In this document: positions 27,400-37,317 of the stretch, piece after piece
Numbering within the stretch: the first letter of the stretch is position 1
How the letters are laid out: each line of letters begins with the position of its first letter
From: Betaproteobacteria bacterium
Lineage (GTDB): Bacteria > Pseudomonadota > Gammaproteobacteria > Burkholderiales > SG8-41
Direction: 5' to 3'
Length of the DNA stretch: 64,000 nucleotides
Assembly: GCA_021730905.1 (NCBI GenBank)
Contig: JAKFYK010000036.1
Coordinates: 1-64,000 of the forward strand
The notes under the pieces: model-generated
What the model saw: only the letters and a program-made list of their open reading frames with translations
Told to the model about the DNA's origin: nothing
Databases searched by the model: none
Program-made: the position numbers and the translations under genes

Positions 27400-28125
27400 T
27401 CAGCTATCGCCCCACAGCGCCTGCATCGCCGCAAGCGCAGCGACTGCTGCCGTTTCGGTACGCAGCACCCGCGGCCCCAGCGCCAACGGCGTGAATCCGG
27501 CGCACAGCGCGGCAGCGGTCTCTTCCGCATTCCATCCGCCTTCCGGCCCCACCAGCAACGTCACCCTGCCTCGAGGGCGCTCCACGTCGCGCAGGCGCGA
27601 GGTGGTAGCGTGCGGCGACAACAAAAATCTCGCTCCCTGTGGAGGTTCGCCGAGCCACTTCATCAGCGGCTGCACCGGCAGCACCACGGGCAACCGGTTG
27701 CGGCCGCATTGTTCGCATGCCGCGGCGGTAACGGCTTGCCAGTGCGCGACACGCCGCTCGGCGCGTTCTCCCGCCAGACGCACCACGCTGCGCTGGGCAA
27801 TCAAGGGCTGAACCGCGGCAACCCCCAATTCGACGCTTTTCTGCACGGTGTAGTCCATACGCTCACCGCTGGATATGCCCTGCGCCAGCACGATGTCGAG
27901 CGGCGATTCGCGGCTGGCCTCGATGCGTCCGGTCACCGTCAACGTCAGTCCGGATTTGTCGATGCGTTTGATCAGCGCCGGATATTCAACACCACGTCCA
28001 TCAAACAAGGTAAGCGGCGCACCGGTTTGCAGCCGCAGCACATGAATCACATGGTGCGCCTGCCCCGCCGTCACGCGACACTCGCCGTGATCGGCAATGT
28101 CTCCGGGAAAATATAATCTGGTCAA
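27400..28125 (-). CDS. rsmE: 16S rRNA (uracil-1498-N3)-methyltransferase
   Basis: A 241-residue SPOUT-class RNA methyltransferase that modifies U1498 of 16S rRNA. The N-terminal PUA-like part has HHVIHVLRLQTGAPLTLFDG. The knotted SAM site is LLVGPEGGWNAEE followed by ALGPRVLRTETA at the C-terminus; both are diagnostic of RsmE. It is divergent from trkA, 145 bases away. The next gene downstream is argA on the same strand. Confidence 0.94.
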   Translation of the reverse strand: MTRLYFPGDIADHGECRVTAGQAHHVIHVLRLQTGAPLTLFDGRGVEYPALIKRIDKSGLTLTVTGRIEASRESPLDIVLAQGISSGERMDYTVQKSVELGVAAVQPLIAQRSVVRLAGERAERRVAHWQAVTAAACEQCGRNRLPVVLPVQPLMKWLGEPPQGARFLLSPHATTSRLRDVERPRGRVTLLVGPEGGWNAEETAAALCAGFTPLALGPRVLRTETAAVAALAAMQALWGDS

Positions 28126-28270
28126 TGCGTTAACCCCAGCCTCGGCTGGCGATTATGCCACACGGCAACATCACGCCCGTGTTTTCCATACCGGATGTTC
28201 GTGCGGGCTTTCCTCATGGCGCCCGAGGGGCGCAAAGACTAGAATTGCGCATCACCGTGGAGGCTGTGTT

Positions 28271-29686
28271 TTGAAAATCGTCATTCTGGGCGCGGGACAG
28301 GTCGGTTCATCTGTCGCCGAAAACCTGGTATCGGAAGCCAACGACATCACCATCGTCGATACCAATGCCGACCGGCTGCGCGCATTACAGGACCGGCTTG
28401 ATCTGCGCACGGTGTGCGGCAACGCTGCCCATCCCGCGGTGCTGGAGCAGGCCGGATTGGCCGATGCGGACCTGATGTTCGCGGTCACGCAAAGCGACGA
28501 AACCAACATGGTGGCGTGCAAACTCGCCGCGACCATGTTCAATTGCCCGACCAAGATCGCGCGCATACGCTCTGCCGATTATCTTTCGCATCCGGAAATT
28601 TTTTCGCCGGAGAATTTCGCGGTGGATGTGCCGATCTGTCCGGAACAGTTGCTAACCGAGTACATCGCCAAGCTGCTGGAATTTCCCGAAGCACTGCAAG
28701 TGCTGGAGTTTGCCCACGGCAAGGTCAGCCTCGCGGCCGTGCGCGCCTATCACGGCGGGCCGCTGGTCGGCCACGAAATTTCGTATCTGCGCACGCACAT
28801 GCCGCAGATCGACACGCGCGTTGCAGCCATTTTCCGGCAGGACAGTCCGATTACCCCCGAAGGCAACACCATCGTTGAAGCGGGTGATGAAGTGTTCCTG
28901 ATCGCCGCCACCGAAAACCTGCGCGGCGTGCTGCGCGAGTTGCGGCGCATGGACAAGCCGGTGAAACGCGTGATGCTGGGCGGCGGCGGCAACATCGGCC
29001 GGCGACTCGCCAAGGCGATCGAAGGCAAATGCGAAGTCAAGATCATTGAATACAGCAAGGCCGGCGCCGAGCGGCTCGCCGCGGAACTGAACAACACGCT
29101 GGTGCTGCAGGGGGACGTCACCGATGAGGAATTGCTGGAATCCGAAAACATCGGTGAGATGGACGTCTATTGCGCCCTCACCAACGACGATGAAGACAAC
29201 ATCATGTCAGCACTGCTGGCCAAGCGCATGGGCGTGCGCAAGGTGATCGCGCTGATTACCCGCAGCGCTTACGTGAATCTGTTGCAGGAGGGCCGCATCG
29301 ACATTGCGATTTCGCCGGTGCAGGCCACCATCGGCACGCTGCTTGCGCGTGTGCGCCGGGGTGACGTTGCCGTCGTGCATTCGCTGCGGCGGGGCGCTGC
29401 CGAAGCACTGGAACTGGTGGCGCACGGCGATGCAAAATCCTCGCAGGTCGTCGGACGCCGCGTGGAGGAAATCGACCTGCCCAAAGGCACCACCATAGGC
29501 GCCATCGTGCGGCGGCGCGAAAAACCCGGGCGGGAAGGCGCCGACCCGATGTACGACGATCAGGTCATCATCGCGCATCACGATACGATGATCGAAGCGG
29601 ACGACCACGTCATCGTATTTGTGGTGAACAAGCGTATGGTGCCGCGGGTGGAAAAGCTGTTCCAGGTAGAGGCTCGATTCTTCTGA
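28271..29686 (+). CDS. trkA: Trk potassium uptake system NAD-binding regulatory subunit TrkA
   Basis: Peripheral cytosolic subunit that gates TrkH in response to nucleotides. The start is TTG at 28271, decided by GGAGG eight bases before it and by the family opening MKIVILGAGQVGSSVAENL; the frame upstream to 28097 is unsupported. The 471-residue protein has two RCK-N Rossmann domains (VILGAGQVGSSVA at 4; MLGGGGNIGRRLA about 238), each followed by an RCK-C domain, as in E. coli (458 residues). trkH follows seven bases after the stop. Confidence 0.95.
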   Translation: MKIVILGAGQVGSSVAENLVSEANDITIVDTNADRLRALQDRLDLRTVCGNAAHPAVLEQAGLADADLMFAVTQSDETNMVACKLAATMFNCPTKIARIRSADYLSHPEIFSPENFAVDVPICPEQLLTEYIAKLLEFPEALQVLEFAHGKVSLAAVRAYHGGPLVGHEISYLRTHMPQIDTRVAAIFRQDSPITPEGNTIVEAGDEVFLIAATENLRGVLRELRRMDKPVKRVMLGGGGNIGRRLAKAIEGKCEVKIIEYSKAGAERLAAELNNTLVLQGDVTDEELLESENIGEMDVYCALTNDDEDNIMSALLAKRMGVRKVIALITRSAYVNLLQEGRIDIAISPVQATIGTLLARVRRGDVAVVHSLRRGAAEALELVAHGDAKSSQVVGRRVEEIDLPKGTTIGAIVRRREKPGREGADPMYDDQVIIAHHDTMIEADDHVIVFVVNKRMVPRVEKLFQVEARFF

Positions 29687-29693
29687 ACGCGAC

Positions 29694-31151
29694 ATGAGAG
29701 TCTTTCTGGCGGTATTGCGTCCGCTCGGCGTGATCGGCATGGCGATGAGCCTGTCGCATCTGGTGCCGATCATGGTATCCCTCATCTACGACGACGGCAC
29801 TCTGCGCGTGTTTTGCATCTCGATGCTTTTCAATTTGACAGTCACTCTGATCACGTTTCTTGCGACCCGCAACCTGAAATACGATCTGAAACCGCGTGAC
29901 GGAATGTTGCTGGTGGTGCTGGCCTGGTCGGGAGGCGCGGCGTTTGCCACGCTGCCACTGCTGCTGCTGATTCCCGGACTGTCGTTCACGGACGCCTATT
30001 TCGAAGCCATTTCCGGACTGACAGCCTCGGGTGGCACCGTGCTCAGCGGCCTGGATTCGCTTGCTCCCTCGCTCAATATCTGGCGTGCGCTACTGGTTTG
30101 GATTGGGGGCATGGGCGTGATCGTGCTTGCAATGGCCATTCTGCCGCTGCTGGGTGTGGGCGGCCGGCAGATGTTCAAGGCAGAGACACCGGGCCCCATG
30201 AAAGATCAGAAACTCACGCCGCGCATCGCTGAAACCGCCAAGGGCCTGTGGATGGTCTACGTGCTCATTTCACTGGCGTGCCTGCTCGCCTATCGCTACG
30301 CGGGCATGAGCTGGCTCGATGCATGGATTCACATGTTCACCACCATGGGACTCGGCGGTTTCTCGAGTCACGACGCGAGCTTTGCACACTGGAACTCACC
30401 CGCCATAGAAGCAGTCGCGATCGTGTTCATGCTGATCGCGTGTATCAATTTTGGCACGCATTTCCTCGCGTTTCGCGCACGCAGTCCGACACCTTATATC
30501 CGCGATCCCGAAATGCGCATGTGCATGATTGTGATCATTGCAAGCTGCATTGGTATAGCCGCCTATCTGATGGCAATGGGCGTCTATCCGGATTTCTGGA
30601 CGGCGCTGCGCCATGCATCGTTCAACGTGGTGTCGGTTGCCAGCACCACCGGCTACTCCAGTACCGATTACAATCTTTGGCCGGTATTCGCTCCGATGTG
30701 GATGCTGTTTCTATGCAGCTTTGCCACTTGTTCCGGATCCACTGGCGGCGGCATCAAAATGATCCGGGCGCAATTGCTGTATATCCAGATCTACCGGGAG
30801 TTCATCAAGCTGCTGCACCCGAATGCCGTCAGCCCCGCCAAGCTTGATGGACAAGTAGTTGAAAATAAAGTAATTTTTTCCATTCTCGCCTTTCTGTTTA
30901 TCTACATTGCAAGCCTCGTCAGCATCACATTGGTGTTGCTGGCAAGCGGGCTTGACGCCGTCACTGCCTTTAGCGCCGCCACTGCTTGCATCAACAATAC
31001 GGGGCCGGGGTTGAATCTGGTCGGCCCCGCCACCACCTTTGCAGTACTTACGGATTTTCAAACGTGGGTATGCAGTTTCGCGATGTTGTTGGGCCGGCTG
31101 GAACTGTTCACGCTGCTGATCCTATTCACGCCTGCGTTCTGGCGCTACTGA
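29694..31151 (+). CDS. trkH: Trk potassium uptake protein, TrkH family
   Basis: Ion-conducting inner-membrane subunit of Trk. The 485-residue, helix-rich protein has four repeated pore loops, with filter-like glycines in SGLTASGGTVL, MGLGGFSSHDASF, ASTTGYSSTDYN and NNTGPGLNLVG. An SGSTGGGIKM loop, which gates the family's pore, follows the third repeat. It is in an operon with trkA. Its stop is six bases before the yqgE start, so potassium uptake and the yqgE-ruvX-pyr block may share a transcript. Confidence 0.93.
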   Translation: MRVFLAVLRPLGVIGMAMSLSHLVPIMVSLIYDDGTLRVFCISMLFNLTVTLITFLATRNLKYDLKPRDGMLLVVLAWSGGAAFATLPLLLLIPGLSFTDAYFEAISGLTASGGTVLSGLDSLAPSLNIWRALLVWIGGMGVIVLAMAILPLLGVGGRQMFKAETPGPMKDQKLTPRIAETAKGLWMVYVLISLACLLAYRYAGMSWLDAWIHMFTTMGLGGFSSHDASFAHWNSPAIEAVAIVFMLIACINFGTHFLAFRARSPTPYIRDPEMRMCMIVIIASCIGIAAYLMAMGVYPDFWTALRHASFNVVSVASTTGYSSTDYNLWPVFAPMWMLFLCSFATCSGSTGGGIKMIRAQLLYIQIYREFIKLLHPNAVSPAKLDGQVVENKVIFSILAFLFIYIASLVSITLVLLASGLDAVTAFSAATACINNTGPGLNLVGPATTFAVLTDFQTWVCSFAMLLGRLELFTLLILFTPAFWRY

Positions 31152-31156
31152 TTCCG

Positions 31157-31717
31157 GTGCAATCCGTCAATCTCACGCAGCATTTCCTGATCGCCATGCC
31201 GGCGATGACCGATCCGCATTTCTCAAAGACGCTGACGTTTGTCTGCGAGCACAACGATCAGGGTGCGTTGGGCGTGGTCGTTAATCGCCCGATCGACATG
31301 ACGCTGCACGCGCTGCTTGAGCAGATTGAAATTGCCCAGCCATCCAATGTCTGCAAAACCATGCCAGTCCACTATGGCGGACCGGTGCAAATCGACCGCG
31401 GCTTTGTGCTGCACACACCGGCAGGCCATTGGAAATCGACGTTGGCGGTTGGAGATGCTATCGGCCTCACCACGTCGAAGGACATCCTGGAAGCCGTCGC
31501 GCGCGACGAAGGCCCGCAGCAGATGCTGGTCACGCTCGGTTATGCGGGTTGGGCGCCCGGGCAGCTTGAACATGAACTGGCGCAAAATGCCTGGCTCACG
31601 GTCAATGCCGACGCGCGCATCCTGTTTGAAACGCCCGCCGAACGGCGCTACGAAGCGAGCCTGAAACTGCTGGGTATCGATCTGGCGATGTTGTCGGACG
31701 ACGCCGGGCATGCGTAA
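31157..31717 (+). CDS. yqgE: YqgE/AlgH family protein (UPF0301)
   Basis: A 186-residue protein of the YqgE/AlgH family; AlgH was named for an effect on alginate in Pseudomonas, and the molecular function is unknown. The start is taken as GTG at 31157 because it keeps VNLTQHFLIAMPAMTDPHF, the conserved opening; the first ATG (31196) would remove it. FVCEHNDQGALGVVVNRP, YGGPVQIDRGFVLHT and LGYAGWAPGQLEHELAQNAWL are the family blocks. It overlaps ruvX by eight bases, the usual arrangement. Confidence 0.88.
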   Translation: MQSVNLTQHFLIAMPAMTDPHFSKTLTFVCEHNDQGALGVVVNRPIDMTLHALLEQIEIAQPSNVCKTMPVHYGGPVQIDRGFVLHTPAGHWKSTLAVGDAIGLTTSKDILEAVARDEGPQQMLVTLGYAGWAPGQLEHELAQNAWLTVNADARILFETPAERRYEASLKLLGIDLAMLSDDAGHA

Positions 31718-32144
31718 AGCAGGATCCGTACTGGCCTTTGATTTTGGCGAAAAGCGCATCGGCGTTGCTGTCGCAGATCTGGCCGTCGGTATTGCGCATC
31801 CGCTGGAAACCCTGCATGCCGAGGACAGCAAGACCCGCTTCGCGGCCATCGCGGCGCTGATCGCCGAATGGAAGCCGGTGCGACTCATCGTCGGCGAGCC
31901 GCGGCACGCGGACGGGGGCGAACATGAGATCGGCCGGCTTGCCCGGCGCTTTGCGCAGCGGCTCGAAGGACGTTTCGGATTGCCGGTGACGCTGGTGGAC
32001 GAAACCCTGAGCTCCCGCGCGGCACAGACGCGGCTGCAATCGCACGGCATGCACGGCGGAAAACTCAAGGCGGCGCTGGACGCCGCCGCCGCCAGTGAAA
32101 TCCTCGACACCTGGATCGAATTGCAACGAAAAAAAACGCTTTAA
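31710..32144 (+). CDS. ruvX: Holliday junction resolvase-like protein RuvX/YqgF
   Basis: A 144-residue RNase H-fold protein implicated in 16S rRNA 5'-end maturation and proposed as a resolvase. [16 protein letters not shown] at the N-terminus carries the first catalytic Asp; [14 protein letters not shown] and [14 protein letters not shown] supply the rest. Overlaps yqgE by eight bases and precedes pyrR, a widespread order in beta- and gammaproteobacteria. Confidence 0.93.
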   Translation: MRKAGSVLAFDFGEKRIGVAVADLAVGIAHPLETLHAEDSKTRFAAIAALIAEWKPVRLIVGEPRHADGGEHEIGRLARRFAQRLEGRFGLPVTLVDETLSSRAAQTRLQSHGMHGGKLKAALDAAAASEILDTWIELQRKKTL

Positions 32145-32206
32145 ACCCCTTTTCCCCCTTAATCGTGCCGGCGTGTTGTGTTACTCTACCGCCCCAACAA
32201 ACACCC

Positions 32207-32728
32207 ATGAACAAGCCGGGTAACCCGCTACCGAATCCGCTACCAGATGCCGAGCAACTGCTGGCGCGGCTTCTGGATCAAATGAAGCCCGTCGTCGGGC
32301 CCGACACGGGCATCATCGGCATTCATACCGGCGGTGTGTGGGTGGCCGAGCGCCTGCACGCCGCGCTTGGCATCAAGGTTCCTTTGGGCACTCTCGATGT
32401 ATCCTTTTACCGCGATGATTTCGAGAAAATCGGCCTGCATCGCGACGTAAAAACCTCCGACCTGCCGTTCGACGTCGACGGCCGCCGCCTGATATTGGTG
32501 GACGACGTGCTCTACACCGGGCGCACCATACGCGCCGCAATGAACGTGCTGTTCGATTATGGACGCCCGGCGAGTATCCGGCTCGCGGCGCTGGTGGATC
32601 GCGGCGGGCGCGAATTGCCCGTGCGCGCGGACTTCCTCGGCAGCGACATCTCGCTTGCCATTTCGCAAAGCGTTGAGTTGATTCGCGATAGCACCGGCAA
32701 ACTTTCCCTCAAGCTGCATGAAAACTAG
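32207..32728 (+). CDS. pyrR: PyrR: bifunctional pyr regulator / uracil phosphoribosyltransferase type
   Basis: A 173-residue type I phosphoribosyltransferase fold. The PRPP loop is [19 protein letters not shown], and [14 protein letters not shown] is typical of PyrR. In Gram-positives PyrR binds pyr mRNA; in proteobacteria the regulatory role is less certain and it may act mainly as an uracil phosphoribosyltransferase. Start is the ATG at 32207; the frame from 32165 is unsupported. It is followed by pyrB eight bases later. Confidence 0.9.
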   Translation: MNKPGNPLPNPLPDAEQLLARLLDQMKPVVGPDTGIIGIHTGGVWVAERLHAALGIKVPLGTLDVSFYRDDFEKIGLHRDVKTSDLPFDVDGRRLILVDDVLYTGRTIRAAMNVLFDYGRPASIRLAALVDRGGRELPVRADFLGSDISLAISQSVELIRDSTGKLSLKLHEN

Positions 32729-32736
32729 ACGCCGCC

Positions 32737-33696
32737 ATGTGGCTTGACCCGCGTAATCCTCAACTTAACAAGAACGGCGAACTGCATCACTTGCTGTCAC
32801 TGGAAGGACTGTCCGCCGATATTTTGCGGCAAATACTCGACACCGCGAGTTCCTTTGTCGGCGTCACCCAGCGCGAGGTAAAAAAGGTACCGCTGCTGCG
32901 CGGCAAGGCTGTGTTCAATATCTTTTTTGAGTCCTCCACGCGCACCCGCACCACGTTTGAAATCGCCGCAAAGCGTTTGTCGGCAGACGTGATCAACCTC
33001 GCCATCAACGTTTCATCCCAGAGCAAGGGCGAGAGCGTGCTGGATACCGTGGCCAATCTCTCCGCGATGCAGGCCGACATGTTCATCGTGCGCCACGCCG
33101 CCAGCGGCGCGCCCTACATGATCGCCAAGCACGTGGGACCGGACATTCATGTCATCAATGCCGGGGACGGGCGCCACTCACACCCCACGCAGGGACTGCT
33201 CGACATGTTCGCGATCCGCCACTACAAAAAAGATTTCACCAACCTGCGCGTGGCCATCATCGGTGACATTCTGCATTCGCGCGTTGCGCGCTCGCAGATC
33301 CATGCGCTGACCACTCTGGGTTGCCCGGAAATCCGCGTGATCGGTCCGCGCACGCTGATTCCCGCCGAAATTCGCGGCCTGGGCGTGCACGTTTACCACG
33401 ACATGCGGGAGGGGCTGAAAGACGTGGATGTGGTGAGCATGCTGCGCCTGCAAAGCGAACGCATGAAAGGCGCGTTGCTCGCATCGGGCGAGGAGTTTTA
33501 CAAGTACTACGGACTCACCGACGACAAGCTGGCGCTGGCAAAGGCGGACGCCATCGTGCTGCATCCGGGTCCCATGAATCGCGGCGTGGAAATCGACTCC
33601 AGTGTCGCCGACGGCAAACAGTCGGTGATACTGCCGCAAGTGAGTTTCGGCATCGCCATTCGCATGGCCGTGATGAGTATCCTAGCAGGGAATTAG
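32737..33696 (+). CDS. pyrB: Aspartate carbamoyltransferase catalytic subunit
   Basis: Condenses aspartate and carbamoyl phosphate, the first committed step of pyrimidine synthesis. The 319-residue protein has [12 protein letters not shown] (carbamoyl-phosphate site), [27 protein letters not shown] and [14 protein letters not shown]. No pyrI is present; instead a dihydroorotase-like gene follows ten bases later, as in Pseudomonas, where it forms a dodecamer with PyrB. Confidence 0.95.
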   Translation: MWLDPRNPQLNKNGELHHLLSLEGLSADILRQILDTASSFVGVTQREVKKVPLLRGKAVFNIFFESSTRTRTTFEIAAKRLSADVINLAINVSSQSKGESVLDTVANLSAMQADMFIVRHAASGAPYMIAKHVGPDIHVINAGDGRHSHPTQGLLDMFAIRHYKKDFTNLRVAIIGDILHSRVARSQIHALTTLGCPEIRVIGPRTLIPAEIRGLGVHVYHDMREGLKDVDVVSMLRLQSERMKGALLASGEEFYKYYGLTDDKLALAKADAIVLHPGPMNRGVEIDSSVADGKQSVILPQVSFGIAIRMAVMSILAGN

Positions 33697-33706
33697 GGGC
33701 TCTACA

Positions 33707-34984
33707 GTGAAAATTCTCATCCGCAACGGTCGCCTGATCGATCCGAAGAACAGCATCGACGCCGTTTGTGACCTGTACATCGCCGCCGGAAAAGTTGTTT
33801 CGGTCGGTGCGCAACCCGATAGTTTCAGCGCCAATCGCACCATCGACGCAACAGGACGAATCGTGTGCCCCGGTCTGGTGGATTTGTCTGCGCGCCTGCG
33901 CGAACCCGGCTTTGAATACATCGCCACCCTGGAATCGGAGATGGATGCTGCCACCGCCGGCGGCATCACCAGCCTTGCATGCCCGCCGGATACCGATCCG
34001 CCGTTGGACGAACCGGGGCTGGTGGAAATGCTCAAGTATCGTGCGCGCAATCGCAACAAGGCGCGCGTCTTCCCTATCGGCGCACTCACCCAAGGCCTGA
34101 AGGGCACGCGGCTCACCGAAATGGCGGAACTACGCGACGCCGGATGTGTGGCGTTTTCACACGCCGATGTGCCGCTCACCGACAACCAGGTGCTGTACTA
34201 CGCCATGCAATACGCAGCCACCTTCAACATTCCCGTATGGCTGCGCCCGCAGGACGCGTCACTTGCGCGCAACGGCGTGGCGCACGACGGCCAGGTTGCG
34301 ACGCGGTTGGGCTTGCCGTCGATCCCTGTCTGCGCGGAAACGGCAGCCCTGGCAGTGATACTGCTGCTCGCGCGCGAAACCGGCGCGCGCGTGCACCTGT
34401 GCCGATTGTCGAGTGCGGAAGGCATCAACATGGTACGGCGCGCGCGGCACGACGGCGCAGCAGTGACCTGCGACGTGGCCGTGCATCATCTGCATCTGTC
34501 TGAAATGGACATCGGCTACTTTGACCCGCACTGCCATTTGATCCCGCCGCTGCGCAGTCAGCGCGACCGCGATGCCTTGCGCAAGGCGCTCGCCGATCAC
34601 ACCGTCGATGCAGTGTGCTCCGACCATTGCCCGGTGGACGACGACGCCAAACAATTGCCGTTCTCCGAAGCCGAACCCGGCGCGACGGGTCTTGAGCTGC
34701 TGCTGCCGCTGACATTGAAATGGGCGGAAGAAGATCGGGTGGCGCTGTCCACCGCGCTCGCTCGCATCACCGTCGACGCGGCAAACATACTGGGCATAGA
34801 CGCCGGCCACCTGTCGGTAGGTGCCGATGCGGACGTATGTGTGTTCGACCCCGAACGCTACTGGAAAGTCGAGCCTGCCACGCTGTTGAGTCAAGGCAAA
34901 AACACGCCGTTCAGCGGGATCGAACTCAAAGGCCGCGTCACACACACGCTGGTCGGCGGACAGATCGCGCATGAAACGAAATAG
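33707..34984 (+). CDS. Dihydroorotase-like protein (PyrC' / PyrX type), probably non-catalytic
   Basis: A 425-residue amidohydrolase-fold protein directly after pyrB. In active dihydroorotases the first strand ends in DxHxHxREPG with two metal His; here it reads VDLSARLREPGFE, so both are lost. The later metal His in the usual HxSt block also reads as CRLSS. CSDHCPVDDDA, holding the catalytic Asp region, is kept. This matches the inactive PyrC' chain of pseudomonad aspartate transcarbamoylase, which is needed structurally. An active dihydroorotase must be encoded elsewhere. Annotation as a working PyrC would be misleading. Confidence 0.85.
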   Translation: MKILIRNGRLIDPKNSIDAVCDLYIAAGKVVSVGAQPDSFSANRTIDATGRIVCPGLVDLSARLREPGFEYIATLESEMDAATAGGITSLACPPDTDPPLDEPGLVEMLKYRARNRNKARVFPIGALTQGLKGTRLTEMAELRDAGCVAFSHADVPLTDNQVLYYAMQYAATFNIPVWLRPQDASLARNGVAHDGQVATRLGLPSIPVCAETAALAVILLLARETGARVHLCRLSSAEGINMVRRARHDGAAVTCDVAVHHLHLSEMDIGYFDPHCHLIPPLRSQRDRDALRKALADHTVDAVCSDHCPVDDDAKQLPFSEAEPGATGLELLLPLTLKWAEEDRVALSTALARITVDAANILGIDAGHLSVGADADVCVFDPERYWKVEPATLLSQGKNTPFSGIELKGRVTHTLVGGQIAHETK

Positions 34985-35093
34985 AGCAAAATAGCGCGCC
35001 AGCATAGCTGTAACACGCTTTCGCGTCACCCGCCGGCTGGAACTACCGGCCGCCTGTTAGACTCTTACGTCATCTTCCACCGTTTTTTACCGA

Positions 35094-37148
35094 ATGCCCG
35101 CCATGAACCCCCTACTGGATTTCTCCGGCCTGCCGCGCTTTGCGGATATCAAAACCGAACATGTCACGCCGGCAGTGGATGCCCTGCTGGCTGAATGTAA
35201 AGCGGTAATCGAACGCGTCGCTGCCGATGCCACGCCTGCGACGTGGCGTGATTTTGTAGAGCCGCTGGAAAACGCCAACGAGCGTCTCGGCCGCGCATGG
35301 GGACAGGTGGGCCATCTCAATGCAGTGATGAATAGTCCGGCGTTGCGCGAGGTCTATAACGCAAACCTGCCGAAGATCACCGCGTATTACACCGAGCTGG
35401 GGCAAAACGAAAAATTATTCAATAAAAACAAATACTTAAAATCCTCTGCGGAATTCGCCCAGTTGTCGCCTGCGCAACAGAAGATTATCGACAACGAACT
35501 GCGCGATTTTCGTCTCGGCGGCGCCGAATTGCCCGCCGGCAAGAAAGCGCGTTTCAAGGTGATCTGCGAAGAACTGTCGAAACTGTCATCGCGTTTTTCC
35601 GACAACGTGCTTGATGCCACTAACGCGTTTGCCCACTTTGTTACGGAAGAAAAAGGACTGTCGGGCCTGCCCGATGACGCGCGTGCCGCCGCACGCGAGG
35701 CCGCCGAAGCCGATAAAAAGCCGGGCTGGAAGTTCACCCTGCATGCGCCGTCGTATCTGCCGGTGATGCAATACGCTGATGACCGCGCGTTTCGCGAGCT
35801 GATGTACCGCGCATCGGCCACGCGAGCATCAGAGTTCGGCGCCCCTGAACTGGATAACACACCGCTCATCACCGACATCGTCAAGCTGCGCAAGGAACTC
35901 GCGCAACTGCTCGACTTCAACAACTACGCCGAATATTCGCTCGAACCGAAAATGGCGCAAACGCCGCAGCAGGTCATCGATTTTCTGAACGAACTTGCGG
36001 TGCGTGCCAAGCCTTATGCCGAGCGCGATCTGAGGGAACTCAATGATTTCGCGCGCACCGAACTGGGCATGAACAGACTCGACGCATGGGACATCCCCTA
36101 CGCCTCGGAAAAGCTGCGCGTATCGCGCTATGCGTTTTCGGAGCAGGAGGTCAAACAGTACCTGCCGGAAACCACCGTGGTGCCGGGCATGTTCAAGCTG
36201 ATTGAAACGCTCTACGGCCTGACGATCACGCCCACCGAAGCGCCAAGTTGGCACAGGGACGTGCGTTTTTATTCGATTCACGATAAATCTGGATCCCTCG
36301 TCGGACAGTTTTATCTCGATCTTTACGCGCGCAGCACCAAGCGCGGCGGCGCATGGATGGACGACGCCATCACGCGGCGGCGCATCGCGTCCGGCATACA
36401 GGCACCAGTCGCGTATCTGAACTGTAATTTTTCCGCGCCCGTCGGCGGACAACCGGCACAGTTCACGCACGACGAGGTGATCACGCTGTTTCACGAGTTC
36501 GGCCACGGCCTGCATCACTTGCTGACCAAGGTCGATTATCTTGGCGTATCCGGCATCCACGGCGTCGAATGGGATGCGGTCGAGCTGCCTAGCCAGTTCA
36601 TGGAAAACTTCTGCTGGGAATGGGACGTGCTGCGCCCTATGACGCGACACTTCCAAACTGGCAAGACATTGCCGAAGTCATTATTTGACAAAATGATTGC
36701 GGCAAAAAATTTCCAGAGCGGCATGCAGACCGTGCGGCAGATCGAATTCTCGCTGTTTGATCTTGAGCTGCATTCGAGCTTTGATCCAGCGGGCACGAAA
36801 ACCGCGCTGGATTTGGTCAACGATGTGCGCAAGCGCGTGGCGGTCGTATTTCCACCCGACTACAACCGCTTCCCCAACAGCTTTTCACACATCTTCGCAG
36901 GTGGATACGCCGCGGGCTACTACAGCTACAAGTGGGCGGAGGTGTTATCCGCCGACGCCTTCAGCCTGTTCGAGGAAAAAGGTGTGCTCAATCCTGCCGT
37001 CGGCCAGCAGTTTCGCAATGAAATTCTCGCCGTCGGTGGCAGCCGTCCGGCACTGGAATCGTTCAAGGCCTTTCGCGGACGCGAACCCAAAATGGATGCG
37101 CTGCTTAGGCATAGCGGCATGAGCGGCGGAGCCGGGGTCCCCGCGTAG
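35094..37148 (+). CDS. prlC: Oligopeptidase A (M3 family metallopeptidase)
   Basis: Cytosolic zinc peptidase that degrades short peptides, including cleaved signal peptides. The 684-residue protein matches E. coli PrlC (680). The zinc site is FHEFGHGLHH with a downstream Glu in HGVEWDAVELPSQFMEN; FAGGYAAGYYSYKWAEVL closes the active site. The second Met at 35103 is an alternative start. Around residues 106-116 the codons are strikingly AT-rich because a copy of the dispersed 17-mer lies in frame (KNKYLK), without changing length against the family. A short GC-rich hairpin spans the stop. Confidence 0.94.
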   Translation: MPAMNPLLDFSGLPRFADIKTEHVTPAVDALLAECKAVIERVAADATPATWRDFVEPLENANERLGRAWGQVGHLNAVMNSPALREVYNANLPKITAYYTELGQNEKLFNKNKYLKSSAEFAQLSPAQQKIIDNELRDFRLGGAELPAGKKARFKVICEELSKLSSRFSDNVLDATNAFAHFVTEEKGLSGLPDDARAAAREAAEADKKPGWKFTLHAPSYLPVMQYADDRAFRELMYRASATRASEFGAPELDNTPLITDIVKLRKELAQLLDFNNYAEYSLEPKMAQTPQQVIDFLNELAVRAKPYAERDLRELNDFARTELGMNRLDAWDIPYASEKLRVSRYAFSEQEVKQYLPETTVVPGMFKLIETLYGLTITPTEAPSWHRDVRFYSIHDKSGSLVGQFYLDLYARSTKRGGAWMDDAITRRRIASGIQAPVAYLNCNFSAPVGGQPAQFTHDEVITLFHEFGHGLHHLLTKVDYLGVSGIHGVEWDAVELPSQFMENFCWEWDVLRPMTRHFQTGKTLPKSLFDKMIAAKNFQSGMQTVRQIEFSLFDLELHSSFDPAGTKTALDLVNDVRKRVAVVFPPDYNRFPNSFSHIFAGGYAAGYYSYKWAEVLSADAFSLFEEKGVLNPAVGQQFRNEILAVGGSRPALESFKAFRGREPKMDALLRHSGMSGGAGVPA
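35423..35439 (+). repeat. Dispersed AT-rich 17-mer inside prlC
   Basis: TAAAAACAAATACTTAA, one mismatch, preceded by AAAATTATTCAA. It is fully inside the prlC coding sequence and is read as part of NKNKYLK. Confidence 0.75.
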
Positions 37149-37154
37149 CGGGGA
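37138..37154 (+). other. Hairpin over the prlC stop codon
   Basis: TCCCCGC and GCGGGGA pair with a three-base loop that contains part of the stop codon. No U-run follows, so it is at best a weak terminator or mRNA end stabiliser. Confidence 0.35.
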
Positions 37155-37317
37155 TGCGCCCCGCGAATGCCGCAGAGCTGTCGAAACGGTAAACGTGGCT
37201 TGACCACAATCGTGCTGAGACAGCGGCATGGCGGCTTGAACGGCCGTTTTGCGGTAATCTTTCCATGATGCTAAAGTGAATCCCGGTGACTTGAATCCGG
37301 TAACGAGGGACAACATC

